Of a stretch of 64,000 bases of DNA, positions 18,456 through 27,745 are shown piece by piece. This DNA comes from Streptococcus gordonii (lineage in GTDB: Bacteria; Bacillota; Bacilli; Lactobacillales; Streptococcaceae): contig NZ_LQWV01000040.1 of the NCBI RefSeq assembly GCF_001553855.1, positions 124,001 to 188,000 of the forward strand, in the 5' to 3' direction. The translations under genes and the position numbers were made by a program. Positions within the stretch are counted from its first letter, which is position 1. Each line of letters opens with the position of its first letter. Below the pieces are notes generated by a model that worked only from the letters and a program-made list of their open reading frames with translations, was not told the DNA's origin and did no database searches.

Positions 18456-19364
18456 TTACTTCTTATTGGCCAACCATTTTAGCAGCTTGGTCAGAAGTCC
18501 CCAAATGACTAGACTAATGATAACAATATAAATCCAGGCATTTTTATCATTAGACAATGGCAAAGGAACATTCATACCAAAGAAACCAGTGATAACTGCA
18601 AGTACTGCTAGAAGGACCGAAATAATAGTCAGGACAGTCAAATTGTCATTCAGATTGTTGTTCAGGATATTATTGTAGGAGCCTGAGAGCTGACTGAGAA
18701 CTTGAGCAATCAGATCAGTCATCGAAACGAGCTGACGAGCCTCAATCATGGCATCCTCAAACTGTTCAGTTTCTAAGTCGTCAAAACGGCGGTAAATACC
18801 ATGGCTTTTGATATGTTCTAGAAGCATGCGGTTCTGCTTAGCCGCAGCAACTAAATAGACCATTGAGGTTTCCAAGTCTGACAGGGCAAATAAGTGCTTT
18901 TTGGTAGTTGTCTGGCGCAGAAGAGTATTAATTTCGTCCTTACGCTTGTCCATCCGCTCAACGACTGGATAGTAAGAATTGGAGATCAACTCTAGACTCG
19001 CAAAGAGAAATTTATAGACCGATACTGGCTCATGACGCTCAGTATAGGCCTTCATCATATCAACAACATAGGCATTGTCCTGGTTACTGATAGTAATGAG
19101 CCTCCCCTCCTGAGCCACAAAGGTCATCGGAATCGTCTCATAATGTTCCTTATCTGTCGCAAGATTGAGGACATTGTAGATAAAGACAACTGTTCCATTC
19201 TCACGATTATAGTCCATATGGGCCCGTTCGTTCTTATCGAGTGCATACTCGATAGTTTCTTTGTCAATTTCATAATCTTGATAGATCTGCGCAGTCTGCT
19301 TAACATCATCAGAATCAATATTAATCCAGACATCCTGACCTTTTAGTTTTCTTTCCAGAAACAT
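18456..19364 (-). CDS. corA: CorA-family divalent metal transporter
   Basis: A 302-residue Mg2+/Co2+ channel protein. The large N-terminal cytoplasmic domain is followed by two C-terminal helices (about residues 240-262 and 275-295); the signature GMN follows the first (FFGMNVPLPL) and the basic tail ends KLLKWLANKK. No M-box or other riboswitch is seen in its leader. The 246 bp upstream (19365-19610) hold no feature I can name. Confidence 0.93.
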   Translation of the reverse strand: MFLERKLKGQDVWINIDSDDVKQTAQIYQDYEIDKETIEYALDKNERAHMDYNRENGTVVFIYNVLNLATDKEHYETIPMTFVAQEGRLITISNQDNAYVVDMMKAYTERHEPVSVYKFLFASLELISNSYYPVVERMDKRKDEINTLLRQTTTKKHLFALSDLETSMVYLVAAAKQNRMLLEHIKSHGIYRRFDDLETEQFEDAMIEARQLVSMTDLIAQVLSQLSGSYNNILNNNLNDNLTVLTIISVLLAVLAVITGFFGMNVPLPLSNDKNAWIYIVIISLVIWGLLTKLLKWLANKK

Positions 19365-19610
19365 GAAACTCCTTTCTTAACATCTAGAATGATTTTCTAA
19401 GAACCCATGCCTAACTCCCTAAACTGTTCTTGCATTCAAATATGCTATGTCAAAACAAAAAACCAGTCAAAACAACTTCCTTGCTCAGTACGATTGATAA
19501 AGTGGCCAGTTTGTCTATCTTATCTATTACGATATAAATTGTTACGAATTAAAATTCCCCTAAAAAATTGATTAGTGAAGCGTCTAGTCAGAGTCCAGTA
19601 GAATTTGGTG

Positions 19611-20357
19611 CTAGTCATTTTTATTTTGCTCTCTAATCGAAAGAACAGTTGCCATTACTATAATAATTATTTTACAAGCATAAGATATATTTTGATTACC
19701 ACCTACTGCTAATTGTGAGAAAACATTTATTACCGAATGTGTCATAACACATATCCACAAACTGTTTGTCTTTATAAATAATGCGGATAAAATAAAGCAA
19801 TTAGTCAACAATCCAAGCAAAAATCCAAATACCTGTACCTGTGGCAATGTGCCTTCAATATAGAAATAAGAAAAATGCCATATTCCCCATGGAACAAAAG
19901 TAAATAAAGTTGAACTAATATAACTATGGCGTTCCATCATAATTGGTTGAAAAACATATCTCCATCCAACTTCTTCAATTCCACCAAAAAGGATTGCTTT
20001 AAGAAATAAGATAATAGGAATATACCACGTATTAAACGCTAATTCCCCATCAAATGCAACATAGCAAAAATCCAAAAACAAGAACACAATAACGAATAAG
20101 TAACTGCTTCTGTTTTGCTTTATAGTGAAAAAATCCTTGAATATTTTCTTCGTACTGTACTTTTTATATTTAACTGCAATAATAGTTCCCCATAGAGCAG
20201 ATGAAACGCCACCTATGCCAATAGCAAGTATTCCCATTGGCGTCCTATAATCTACCACCATACTTAAATGACGCAATACAAAAACTATAATAGATATCAG
20301 CCATATTTGACCTAGGGTCCCTAATAAATAAAGGAAGATCGCTTTTTTTCGACTCAT
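19611..20357 (-). CDS. CPBP-family intramembrane metalloprotease
   Basis: A 248-residue protein with about seven hydrophobic segments and the CPBP/Abi motifs: EEVGWRYVF (EExxxR, about residue 121), GIWHFSYFY (about 158) and a later HSVINVF (about 217). Such proteins are Rce1-like membrane proteases; streptococcal members include bacteriocin self-immunity and surface-protein processing factors. TTTAGGAG precedes the ATG. The gene is visibly AT-richer than its neighbours and lies next to a decayed methyltransferase, so it belongs to an accessory patch. No bacteriocin gene is seen nearby. Confidence 0.85.
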   Translation of the reverse strand: MSRKKAIFLYLLGTLGQIWLISIIVFVLRHLSMVVDYRTPMGILAIGIGGVSSALWGTIIAVKYKKYSTKKIFKDFFTIKQNRSSYLFVIVFLFLDFCYVAFDGELAFNTWYIPIILFLKAILFGGIEEVGWRYVFQPIMMERHSYISSTLFTFVPWGIWHFSYFYIEGTLPQVQVFGFLLGLLTNCFILSALFIKTNSLWICVMTHSVINVFSQLAVGGNQNISYACKIIIIVMATVLSIREQNKND

Positions 20358-20388
20358 AACTTTCTCCTAAATTTTAATTTACCCATTT

Positions 20389-20688
20389 CTATCTTTTAAC
20401 TGATTTAGTTGCAATATAAGTTTTAATATTCAGTTCATAAAGCCTACCAGAGCCATTCGTATCTTCATATACATCAAGTAAAGTGAACCCTGCCTTCAAC
20501 TGTCCACCTATCTGCTCTGTTATATTGTAAGAAAATTGCATTCCTGCATTTCCTTTAATCATATACTCTTTAGCTGCCTTGTCTTTTAATGAATTAAAAG
20601 GCATTTTCCATATAATTTCTTTTCCCTCATTATCCACAATATAGTTGACTTTATTAATTATATTCCTTCTATTAATTACAACATGAAA
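20389..20688 (-). pseudogene. C-terminal remnant of a class I SAM methyltransferase
   Basis: About 100 codons are open from a stop at 20689 to 20389. The peptide contains KMPFNSLKDKAAKEYMIKG, FSYNITEQIGGQLKAGF and DVYEDTNGSGRLYELNIKT, which is the usual C-terminal third of a Firmicutes class I SAM-dependent methyltransferase. The SAM-binding domain (DxGxGxG) is missing upstream, where only AT-rich sequence follows. A GTG at 20637 could be read as a start, but there is no ribosome site. I therefore call it a gene fragment. The next 263 bp (20689-20951) contain inverted repeats but no gene. Confidence 0.7.
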
Positions 20689-20837
20689 TCAAACAAATAG
20701 AGTCAAATTACTCGACAAAATTAGTAAGATAGCTAGACAATCACCATAGCGATTGCCATCAACTGACTAGCAACTTTTGATTCAGATTCAGTCAATGAAT
20801 CAGTCTAAATCAGGCAAACAATGCGTTACGACACGGA

Positions 20838-20866
20838 GTTTGGCAAATCGATTTTATTTGCCAAAC
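20838..20866. repeat. Perfect 11-bp inverted repeat
   Basis: GTTTGGCAAAT and ATTTGCCAAAC are separated by 7 bp, without a T tract. Other inverted pairs surround it (CAATC/GATTG near 20740, GATTGCTT/AAGCAATC at about 20914-20943), so the patch between the methyltransferase remnant and prfC can fold strongly. Confidence 0.6.
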
Positions 20867-20951
20867 GCAGTTAGTAAGGTACTTAGCCATGGTCCCATAG
20901 GACATGGCGTAGATTGCTTAGATTACTATATAGCCAAGCAATCTTAGTACG

Positions 20952-22496
20952 CTACATCTTCTCTTCCAATTTGACATCCGGATACTTGTCCGCAAACCAG
21001 CGCAGGGCAAAGTCGTTTTCAAAGAGGAAGACTGGCTGGTCAAAGCGGTCTTTGGCTAGGATGTTTCGACTAGATGACATACGCTCGTCCAGGTCATCTG
21101 GAGAAATCCAGCGAACAGTCTTTTTACCCATCGGGGTCATGACTACCTCAGCATTGTACTCACCTTCCATCCGGTGCTTAAAGACTTCAAATTGCAATTG
21201 ACCGACAGCACCTAGCATATACTCACCTGTCTGGTAATTGGTATAAAGCTGAATTGCTCCTTCTTGCACCAATTGCTCAATCCCCTTGTGGAAGGATTTT
21301 TGCTTCATGACGTTCTTAGCAGAAACTTTCATAAAAATCTCTGGTGTAAAGGTTGGCAGTGGTTCAAATTCAAACTTGTTTTTTCCAACCGTCAAGGTGT
21401 CTCCAACCTGATAAGTACCGGTATCGTAAACCCCGATAATATCACCTGCCACGGCATTAGTGACATTTTCACGGCTTTCAGCCATAAACTGGGTGACATT
21501 TGAAAGTTTGGCTCCCTTACCAGTGCGAGGCAGATTGACACTCATACCGCGCTCAAATTCACCAGATACGATCCGAACAAAGGCGATACGGTCACGGTGA
21601 CGAGGGTCCATGTTGGCTTGGATTTTAAAGACAAATCCTGAGAAGTCCTTGTCATAAGGATCCACAATTTCTCCGTCTGTCTTCTTGTGTCCATGTGGTT
21701 CTGGAGCAAATTTCAAGAAAGTCTCAAGGAAGGTCTGCACCCCAAAGTTTGTCAGGGCTGACCCAAAGAAGACTGGTGTTAATTCTCCAGCAAGAATAGC
21801 TTCTTCTGAAAACTCATTTCCGGCTTCATTTAGAAGTTCAATATCCTCTTTCACTTGCTCGTAGAAAGGATTGCTACCAAAAAGCTTATCCCCATCTTCT
21901 AGACTAGCAAAACGCTCATCACCTTTATAAAGTTCCAAGTGTTGGTTATAGAGGTCATACAAGCCCTCAAAAGCTTTTCCCATCCCGATTGGCCAGTTCA
22001 TAGGGTAGCTCGCAATGCCCAAGACTTCTTCCAGTTCTTGCAAGAGGTCCAGTGGCTCACGTCCATCACGGTCCAGCTTGTTCATAAAGGTAAAGACTGG
22101 AATGCCCCGGTGTTTGACAACCTCGAACAATTTCTTGGTTTGAGCCTCAATACCCTTGGCAGAGTCCACTACCATTACCGCAGCATCCACCGCCATCAAG
22201 GTACGATAGGTATCTTCTGAGAAGTCCTCGTGCCCTGGTGTGTCGAGGATGTTGACGCGTTTTCCGTCATAGTCAAACTGCATAACGGATGAAGTAACCG
22301 AAATCCCACGTTGTTTCTCGATATCCATCCAGTCAGACTTGGCAAAAGTCCCTGTTTTCTTCCCTTTTACAGTACCAGCCTCACGAATCTCTCCCCCAAA
22401 ATAGAGCAACTGCTCAGTGATGGTTGTCTTACCTGCGTCCGGGTGGGAGATGATGGCAAAGGTACGGCGTTTCTTGATTTCTTCTTGTAAATTCAT
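20952..22496 (-). CDS. prfC: Peptide chain release factor 3
   Basis: A 514-residue translational GTPase that removes RF1/RF2 from the ribosome after peptide release. Motifs: G1 [10 protein letters not shown] (about 16-25), G2 [10 protein letters not shown]3 [17 protein letters not shown]4 [16 protein letters not shown]; the C-terminal domains match RF3, ending [12 protein letters not shown]. Length is normal. The ATG at 22496 follows a purine-rich AGAGAAAGAGAAG stretch. It has its own promoter and stands alone. Confidence 0.96.
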   Translation of the reverse strand: MNLQEEIKKRRTFAIISHPDAGKTTITEQLLYFGGEIREAGTVKGKKTGTFAKSDWMDIEKQRGISVTSSVMQFDYDGKRVNILDTPGHEDFSEDTYRTLMAVDAAVMVVDSAKGIEAQTKKLFEVVKHRGIPVFTFMNKLDRDGREPLDLLQELEEVLGIASYPMNWPIGMGKAFEGLYDLYNQHLELYKGDERFASLEDGDKLFGSNPFYEQVKEDIELLNEAGNEFSEEAILAGELTPVFFGSALTNFGVQTFLETFLKFAPEPHGHKKTDGEIVDPYDKDFSGFVFKIQANMDPRHRDRIAFVRIVSGEFERGMSVNLPRTGKGAKLSNVTQFMAESRENVTNAVAGDIIGVYDTGTYQVGDTLTVGKNKFEFEPLPTFTPEIFMKVSAKNVMKQKSFHKGIEQLVQEGAIQLYTNYQTGEYMLGAVGQLQFEVFKHRMEGEYNAEVVMTPMGKKTVRWISPDDLDERMSSSRNILAKDRFDQPVFLFENDFALRWFADKYPDVKLEEKM

Positions 22497-22586
22497 TTTC
22501 TTCTCTTTCTCTCATTTTAGGATAATGGTGAATGTTCATTTTTCTTCTATTTTACATCGGAATAGCCCAATCCTTTCAACCTACCT

Positions 22587-22615
22587 ATTATAGCGGATTT
22601 AAGCCTTTTTTTCAA
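22587..22615 (-). promoter_or_regulatory. prfC promoter
   Basis: Minus strand TTGAAA, 17 bp, TATAAT. The 5' UTR would be about 85 nt. Confidence 0.75.
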
Positions 22616-22629
22616 TTATCTAGAAAAGA

Positions 22630-22655
22630 TAAAAAAATCGCCCTTTCGAGCGATT
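22630..22655 (-). terminator. Terminator with GNRA tetraloop upstream of prfC
   Basis: Minus-strand stem AATCGCTC / GGGCGATT with a GAAA loop, followed by seven T residues. It cannot belong to prfC (upstream of its promoter), nor directly to caxP, which has its own terminator. It implies a separate short transcript from 22980-22660. Confidence 0.8.
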
Positions 22656-22682
22656 CTATCCATTTTGTCAATAAAATTTCCT

Positions 22683-22844
22683 TTAAAACCTGACAATGAA
22701 ACTACTAAAGAGGAAAATTGCAAAGAGTAAGATTAAACCCAGTAAATAGAGCAGGCGTTTTTTCTGGTTTCCAGTTCTTCTTTTTCTTCGATTGTCATGA
22801 TAAAACAGCTTTGTTCCGTTTTTAGAGATAGAGGATAAAATCTT
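22683..22844 (-). CDS. Candidate small single-pass membrane protein without a normal start
   Basis: A 53-codon open frame encodes a basic segment (NRRKRRTGNQKKR) followed by one hydrophobic helix (LLYLLGLILLFAIFLFSS) and a short tail, the typical make-up of a small streptococcal membrane protein. It lies just before a good terminator, which supports a real transcript. There is no ATG, GTG or TTG in frame; the nearest ATG (22854) is in another frame and stops after 10 codons. It may use an unusual start, be damaged by a frameshift near 22842, or be spurious. I know no family for it. The rest of the gap between prfC and caxP holds promoters and terminators only. Confidence 0.35.
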   Translation of the reverse strand, partial: KILSSISKNGTKLFYHDNRRKRRTGNQKKRLLYLLGLILLFAIFLFSSFIVRF

Positions 22845-22981
22845 CTATCTTCATTTCACTCTTTTCATGCCTAAAATCTATTTTTTTGACATTGACTTAC
22901 ATCATGGACAAATCATGTAAAAAAATTTTCTCATTCCGTGATTTTATCTTAAACTATATTTACAGCAGTAGATAATGTAAA

Positions 22982-23008
22982 GAGAGGGAACCTTTCCGAT
23001 TCCCCCTC
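22982..23008 (-). terminator. Probable terminator of caxP
   Basis: Minus-strand stem GAGGGGGAA / TTCCCTCTC (one wobble) starts 27 bp after the stop; the T tract behind it is weak. Confidence 0.55.
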
Positions 23009-23034
23009 AATGATATTTATTATTAAACCAAGTT

Positions 23035-25731
23035 TTAAATCGCGTTTTTATCCAATCCCATTTTACGTTGAACAAACTTAACAATTTCTACAATGATAAT
23101 CATAGAGAAGCTACCCAAGAGAACAACCGCCCATTGTGATAAGTCAAGCTTGGTTACATGGAAGATGCTTTCTAATGGATCGATAACAATCGTTGCTGCT
23201 AGTAAAATGAAGGATACCAAGATTGACCAGTTAAAGGTTTTAGATTTGAATGGACCAACTGTCAAAATAGACTGGTAAACAGATTTCACATTATAAGCAT
23301 GGAAGAGCTGAATCAATCCAAGAGTTGCAAAGGCCATTGTAAGCGCATCTGCGTGAATAGCTGTATGATCTCCCGCATGAACTGGATTCGCAATGGCATA
23401 ACCATAAACAGACAGAACCAATGCTCCTTGTAAGACACCTTGATAAATGATAGAACTCAAGACACCACCTGAGGAGAAGCTAGACTTACGTCCACGTGGT
23501 TTATGAGTCATGACACCGGGTTCAGCTGGCTCAACACCAAGAGCGATAGCTGGGAAGGTATCCGTTACTAGGTTAATCCAAAGCAAGTGAACTGGCTGCA
23601 AAACATCCCATCCAAATAAGGTGGCTAGGAAGATGGTTAAAACTTCAGCAGTATTAGCTGAAAGGAGGTATTGGATAGTCTTTTGAATATTAGAGAAGAC
23701 CTTACGTCCTTCCTCTACGGCAACGATAATAGTAGCAAAGTTATCGTCAGCTAGGATCATGTCAGAAGCACCCTTAGATACCTCTGTACCGGTAATCCCC
23801 ATACCGATACCAATATCCGCTGTCTTCAGAGCAGGAGCGTCGTTGACACCATCACCTGTCATAGCAACAACCTTACCTTGATTTTGCCAAGCTTTGACGA
23901 TACGAACCTTGTGTTCTGGAGATACACGTGCATAAACAGAGTATTGGCCAACTACTTTTTCAAATTCTTCATCTGAAAGTTCGTTGAGCTCAGCACCTGT
24001 CAATACATGGTCTTCAGAATCATTTTCATCAATAATTCCCAAACGTTTGGCAATAGCTTCTGCTGTGTCTTGGTGGTCACCAGTGATCATGATTGGACGG
24101 ATTCCCGCTTCTTTAGCGACACGAACCGCTTCTGCTGCCTCTGGACGCTCAGGGTCAATCATCCCAATCAAACCAGTGAAAATCAAATTGTTTTCAAGTA
24201 CTTCAGAAGTTAAGTTTTCTGGAATACTGTCAATAATCTTGTAGGCACCAGCCAGCACACGCAAAGCTTGGTGAGCCATTTCTGAGTTGTTAGACTTAAT
24301 CAGATGCGAAGTTGCATCATCAATCGCTGCAACATCTCCAGCCTTATCACGGGTAACACAGCGTTTCAAGAGTTGATCTGGAGCACCCTTTACTGCCACA
24401 AGGAATTTCCCATCTGGCAATGGATGGACAGTAGACATGAGCTTACGATCCGAATCAAATGGCAGCTCAGCTACACGAGGGTATTTCTCTAAGAAGGCCT
24501 TCACATCATAGCCCTTGTCCAGAGCATATTGGATAAAAGCTGTTTCTGTTGGGTCACCAATTAGCTTCCCTTCCTGGTCAATCTTGGTATCATTGGCCAA
24601 AACAACTGAACGAAGAAGAGGCATATCCAAGCCCAGTTCAATCTCATCAGCTGAGTCATGTAGAACTGCATCGTAGAAGACTTTTTCAACCGTCATCTTA
24701 TTCATAGTAAGAGTACCAGTCTTATCAGAAGCAATAATTTCTGTTGAACCAAGTGTTTCTACTGCTGGTAGCTTACGTACAATCGAATTTCGCTTAGCTA
24801 GAACTTGAGTACCGAGGGCAAGAACGATAGTTACGATAGCAGGCAGACCTTCTGGAATGGCAGCAACAGCAAGCGCAACAGACGTCATCAACTCACCCAG
24901 CGGATCTTTTCCTTGTATAAAGACACCAACTACAAAGGTAACTGCTGCAATCACCAAGATAGCGTAAGTCAAAACTTTAGAAAGGTTATTCAGATTTTGT
25001 TTGAGTGGGGTATCAGTCTCATCGGCATTTTGTAGCATACCAGCAATATGACCCACTTCAGTATACATACCAGTATTTACGACCACACCAATCCCACGTC
25101 CATAAGTGACATTAGAGTTTTGGAAGGCCATATTAACACGATCACCGATACCAGCATCTTCAGCAAGTTCTACAGACAAGTCTTTTTCAACAGGAACAGA
25201 TTCACCTGTCAGAGCAGCTTCCTCGATTTTAAGAGAGTTGACTTCAAAGAGACGTAAATCCGCAGGAACAACATCTCCAGCTTCTAAAATGACAATATCA
25301 CCAGGGACCAGTTCTTTTGAATCCACTTCGGCTACATGACCATCACGAAGAACACGCGCTGCTGGACTAGACATAGATTTGAGGGCTTCAATAGCTTCCT
25401 CAGCCTTACCTTCTTGGTAGACACCAAAGGCAGCGTTGATGATAACAACGGCCAGGATAATGATGGCATCTGCAATGTCTTCTCCACCAGATGTAACAAC
25501 TGAAAGAACAGCAGCTACTAGCAAGATAATAATCATCAAATCCTTGAACTGCTCGATAAATTTCACGAGGAGGGATTTCTTTTCACCCTCATCCAATTCA
25601 TTGCGACCATATTCAGATAAGCGTTTTGCTGCTTCACTGCTGGTCAATCCCTCTTTAGACGTTTCCATCTCTTGCAAGACTAAGTCTTGATCCTGAGTAT
25701 AGAAAGCTTGACGTTTCTGTTCTTTAGACAA
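23035..25731 (-). CDS. caxP: Calcium/manganese-exporting P-type ATPase
   Basis: An 898-residue P2A (SERCA-like) ATPase. Calcium-site residues are present: AAIPEGLPAIV in M4, ANTAEVL in M5 and NLVTDTFPA in M6. Catalytic motifs: LTGESVPV (actuator), SDKTGTLTMNKM (phosphorylation) and MTGDGVNDAPALK (hinge). Length equals that of pneumococcal CaxP (also called MgtA), a Ca2+ exporter that also exports Mn2+. The start is TTG, with GGAGGAG upstream. Its leader holds a yybP-ykoY Mn2+ riboswitch and terminator, which argues that Mn2+ induces the pump. Confidence 0.93.
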   Translation of the reverse strand: MSKEQKRQAFYTQDQDLVLQEMETSKEGLTSSEAAKRLSEYGRNELDEGEKKSLLVKFIEQFKDLMIIILLVAAVLSVVTSGGEDIADAIIILAVVIINAAFGVYQEGKAEEAIEALKSMSSPAARVLRDGHVAEVDSKELVPGDIVILEAGDVVPADLRLFEVNSLKIEEAALTGESVPVEKDLSVELAEDAGIGDRVNMAFQNSNVTYGRGIGVVVNTGMYTEVGHIAGMLQNADETDTPLKQNLNNLSKVLTYAILVIAAVTFVVGVFIQGKDPLGELMTSVALAVAAIPEGLPAIVTIVLALGTQVLAKRNSIVRKLPAVETLGSTEIIASDKTGTLTMNKMTVEKVFYDAVLHDSADEIELGLDMPLLRSVVLANDTKIDQEGKLIGDPTETAFIQYALDKGYDVKAFLEKYPRVAELPFDSDRKLMSTVHPLPDGKFLVAVKGAPDQLLKRCVTRDKAGDVAAIDDATSHLIKSNNSEMAHQALRVLAGAYKIIDSIPENLTSEVLENNLIFTGLIGMIDPERPEAAEAVRVAKEAGIRPIMITGDHQDTAEAIAKRLGIIDENDSEDHVLTGAELNELSDEEFEKVVGQYSVYARVSPEHKVRIVKAWQNQGKVVAMTGDGVNDAPALKTADIGIGMGITGTEVSKGASDMILADDNFATIIVAVEEGRKVFSNIQKTIQYLLSANTAEVLTIFLATLFGWDVLQPVHLLWINLVTDTFPAIALGVEPAEPGVMTHKPRGRKSSFSSGGVLSSIIYQGVLQGALVLSVYGYAIANPVHAGDHTAIHADALTMAFATLGLIQLFHAYNVKSVYQSILTVGPFKSKTFNWSILVSFILLAATIVIDPLESIFHVTKLDLSQWAVVLLGSFSMIIIVEIVKFVQRKMGLDKNAI

Positions 25732-25768
25732 ATTGTCTCCTCCTTTTTATAGGGTCTCTTTAAAATAG

Positions 25769-25798
25769 AAAAAGAGACCTGTTTATTAAACAAGTCTC
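25769..25798 (-). terminator. Riboswitch-controlled terminator before caxP
   Basis: Minus-strand stem GAGACTTGTTT / AAACAGGTCTC (one wobble), AAT loop, then five T residues. A competing pairing, GGTCTCTT with AAGAGACC downstream, is available. Confidence 0.8.
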
Positions 25799-25878
25799 GC
25801 TATTTCATACAAGGCCGGAAATTGCTTTCGTATTGACGACCATGTAACGGTTATTCCGTTAGCTACTCCCTTGAGTTG
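25799..25878 (-). ncRNA. yybP-ykoY (Mn2+) riboswitch
   Basis: The minus-strand leader contains the conserved elements of this class in order: AAGGGAGTAGCT (25861-25872), then TCGTCAATACGA (about 25829-25840), then GGCCTTGTATG (about 25807-25817), joined by helices such as AACGG/CCGTT. It ends just before the regulated terminator. This class binds Mn2+ and usually switches on Mn exporters, which fits the downstream pump. The aptamer borders are approximate. Confidence 0.9.
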
Positions 25879-25884
25879 TTTATC

Positions 25885-25913
25885 ATTGTATCAAAATTTC
25901 TCTTTTTTCGCAA
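25885..25913 (-). promoter_or_regulatory. Promoter of the caxP riboswitch transcript
   Basis: Minus strand TTGCGA, 17 bp, TACAAT with TGA before the -10. The predicted start is near 25878. Confidence 0.7.
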
Positions 25914-25951
25914 GAAAATCTTCTAGCTTCTTTGAAAATATTTCATATTTT

Positions 25952-26338
25952 TTACAACCAAGAAATTTCCATCTGGTAATCAGCAAATAATCGTTCTCCA
26001 TCAGGTGTTTTAAGCTGGTAATCCAGAAAAATGATTTGCTTATCTATATCCAGATGATATCGTTGAGTATCCGTCATCAAGGTCTGTATCCCCATAGGAG
26101 TAGGCACCCCAACCAAGGCTCTGTCATCTTTGATGAACCGCATCAGAGTTTTAGGATTAGAAAAGCGGGTCATGGTCAATTCCGTATCATGAAATTTAAG
26201 CACCACTTTCTCGTCTTCCTCGTTTTTAAACAGTAAGTAATGATAAGATCCTTTTTGAGTCCATTCTGCATCATAAATTTGATCAATTAATTCTGTCTGA
26301 CCATCTAATTGAATCTGGTTTTTCATCCGAATCTTCAT
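25952..26338 (-). CDS. DUF1934 (YwiB-like) protein
   Basis: A 128-residue cytoplasmic protein predicted to be almost all beta strand, matching the DUF1934 calycin-like family. Typical features are the opening MKIRMKNQIQLDGQTE, the GSYHYLLFKNE segment and a C-terminal GERLFADYQMEISW. The family has no firm function. It diverges from the HD hydrolase gene across about 100 bp, an arrangement that suggests shared control but does not prove a shared role. Confidence 0.82.
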   Translation of the reverse strand: MKIRMKNQIQLDGQTELIDQIYDAEWTQKGSYHYLLFKNEEDEKVVLKFHDTELTMTRFSNPKTLMRFIKDDRALVGVPTPMGIQTLMTDTQRYHLDIDKQIIFLDYQLKTPDGERLFADYQMEISWL

Positions 26339-26427
26339 AAGTTTTATCTCTCAATCTAGTCTTTTTCCTTTCTATTTTAACAAATTTTATCGGTTTTTTC
26401 TTCTTCTACTCTCTACAAAGCCATTTG

Positions 26428-26436
26428 TGTTATAAT
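26428..26436 (+). promoter_or_regulatory. Extended -10 promoter of the HD hydrolase; predicted leaderless
   Basis: TGTTATAAT (TG-N-TATAAT) ends 6 bp before the ATG at 26443, so the predicted +1 is the start codon. No -35 or Shine-Dalgarno site is evident. Confidence 0.65.
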
Positions 26437-26442
26437 AGAAGC

Positions 26443-27744
26443 ATGATTGAAAAAGTATTTCGTGATCCAGTTCACACCTATATCCATGTGGACCACCAAG
26501 TTATCTACGACCTAATTAATACTAAAGAATTTCAACGACTACGCCGCATCAAGCAACTGGGAACATCTGGTTACACTTTCCATGGTGGTGAGCATAGCCG
26601 TTTTTCGCATTGTCTGGGGGCCTATGAAATCGCTCGACGGATTACCAAAATCTTTGATGAGAAATATCTTCAAACCTGGGACAATCACGAGTCTCTTTTG
26701 GTAATGGTCACCGCCCTCCTGCACGATGTAGGACACGGAGCATACTCTCATAGTTTTGAGCGTTTATTTGATACCGATCATGAAGAAATCACACGGCAGA
26801 TTATCACAAGTCCTGAAACCGAGATTAATCGGGTTTTGACTCAGGTTTCACCAGATTTTCCTGAAAAAGTAGCCAGTGTCATCAACCACACCTATCCAAA
26901 CAAGCAAGTGGTCCAGCTGATTTCCAGTCAGATTGATGTGGACCGGATGGACTATCTCTTACGGGACTCCTTTTATACCGGCGCTTCTTATGGTCAATTT
27001 GACTTGACAAGAATTTTACGGGTCATACGACCTGTTGAAAACGGAATTGCCTTCCAACGTAATGGTATGCATGCTGTAGAGGATTATGTGGTCAGTCGTT
27101 ATCAGATGTACATGCAAGTTTATTTCCACCCAGCTAGTCGAGCCATGGAAGTTTTGTTGCAAAACTTACTAAAAAGAGCAAAATTCCTTTACGAAGATCA
27201 GAAGGATTTCTTCAAATTGACTTCGCCAAATTTACTACCTTTCTTTGAAAAAAGATTTAGTTTGCAAGACTATTTAGCTTTGGACGATGGAGTCATGAAC
27301 ACCTACTTCCAAAGCTGGATGACCAGTCCTGACACCATCTTATCTGACCTTGCTCAGCGATATGTCAACCGAAAAGTTTTCAAATCTATGATTTTTTCTG
27401 AGGAAAATGAAAAACATCTGGATGTCCTACGGCAACTCGTCAAACAAGTTGGTTTTGAACCTGATTATTACACCGCTATTCACCGTAATTTTGACCTTCC
27501 TTATGATTTTTATCGTCCAGACGTTGAAAAGCCACGTACTCAGATTGAAATCATTCAAAAAGACGGTAGCTTAGCTGAACTGTCTAGCCTTTCCCCAATT
27601 GTCCAATCCCTAACGGGTACACGTCAAGGGGACAACCGTTTCTATTTTCCTAAAGAAATGTTGACAGATGCTGGTTTGTTCAATGAAAAAAGCCAAGCTT
27701 TTCTAAGCTATATGAAAAACGATACTTTTATTTACGGAGAATAA
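26443..27744 (+). CDS. HD-domain phosphohydrolase (YwfO-like)
   Basis: A 433-residue metal-dependent phosphohydrolase. The metal ligands appear as H in GGEHSRFSHCLG (about 50-61), the HD pair in LLHDVGHGAYSHSFE (about 88-102) and a late Asp in SSQIDVDRMDYLLRDS (about 163-178). It is close in form to dGTPase-like proteins and to B. subtilis YwfO; the nucleotide substrate is inferred. I take MIEKVFRDPVH as the start; an earlier ATG would be inside the -10. It is followed at once by the Cof phosphatase and then murM-murN, likely one transcript. Confidence 0.88.
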   Translation: MIEKVFRDPVHTYIHVDHQVIYDLINTKEFQRLRRIKQLGTSGYTFHGGEHSRFSHCLGAYEIARRITKIFDEKYLQTWDNHESLLVMVTALLHDVGHGAYSHSFERLFDTDHEEITRQIITSPETEINRVLTQVSPDFPEKVASVINHTYPNKQVVQLISSQIDVDRMDYLLRDSFYTGASYGQFDLTRILRVIRPVENGIAFQRNGMHAVEDYVVSRYQMYMQVYFHPASRAMEVLLQNLLKRAKFLYEDQKDFFKLTSPNLLPFFEKRFSLQDYLALDDGVMNTYFQSWMTSPDTILSDLAQRYVNRKVFKSMIFSEENEKHLDVLRQLVKQVGFEPDYYTAIHRNFDLPYDFYRPDVEKPRTQIEIIQKDGSLAELSSLSPIVQSLTGTRQGDNRFYFPKEMLTDAGLFNEKSQAFLSYMKNDTFIYGE

Positions 27745-27745
27745 G

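Noticed and set aside
19032..19346. Long plus-strand frame inside corA
   Set aside because: Antisense shadow of a clear core gene with no promoter or ribosome site.
22886..22920. Plus-strand TTGACA at 22886 as a promoter
   Set aside because: No -10 at 16-18 bp and no plus-strand gene follows.
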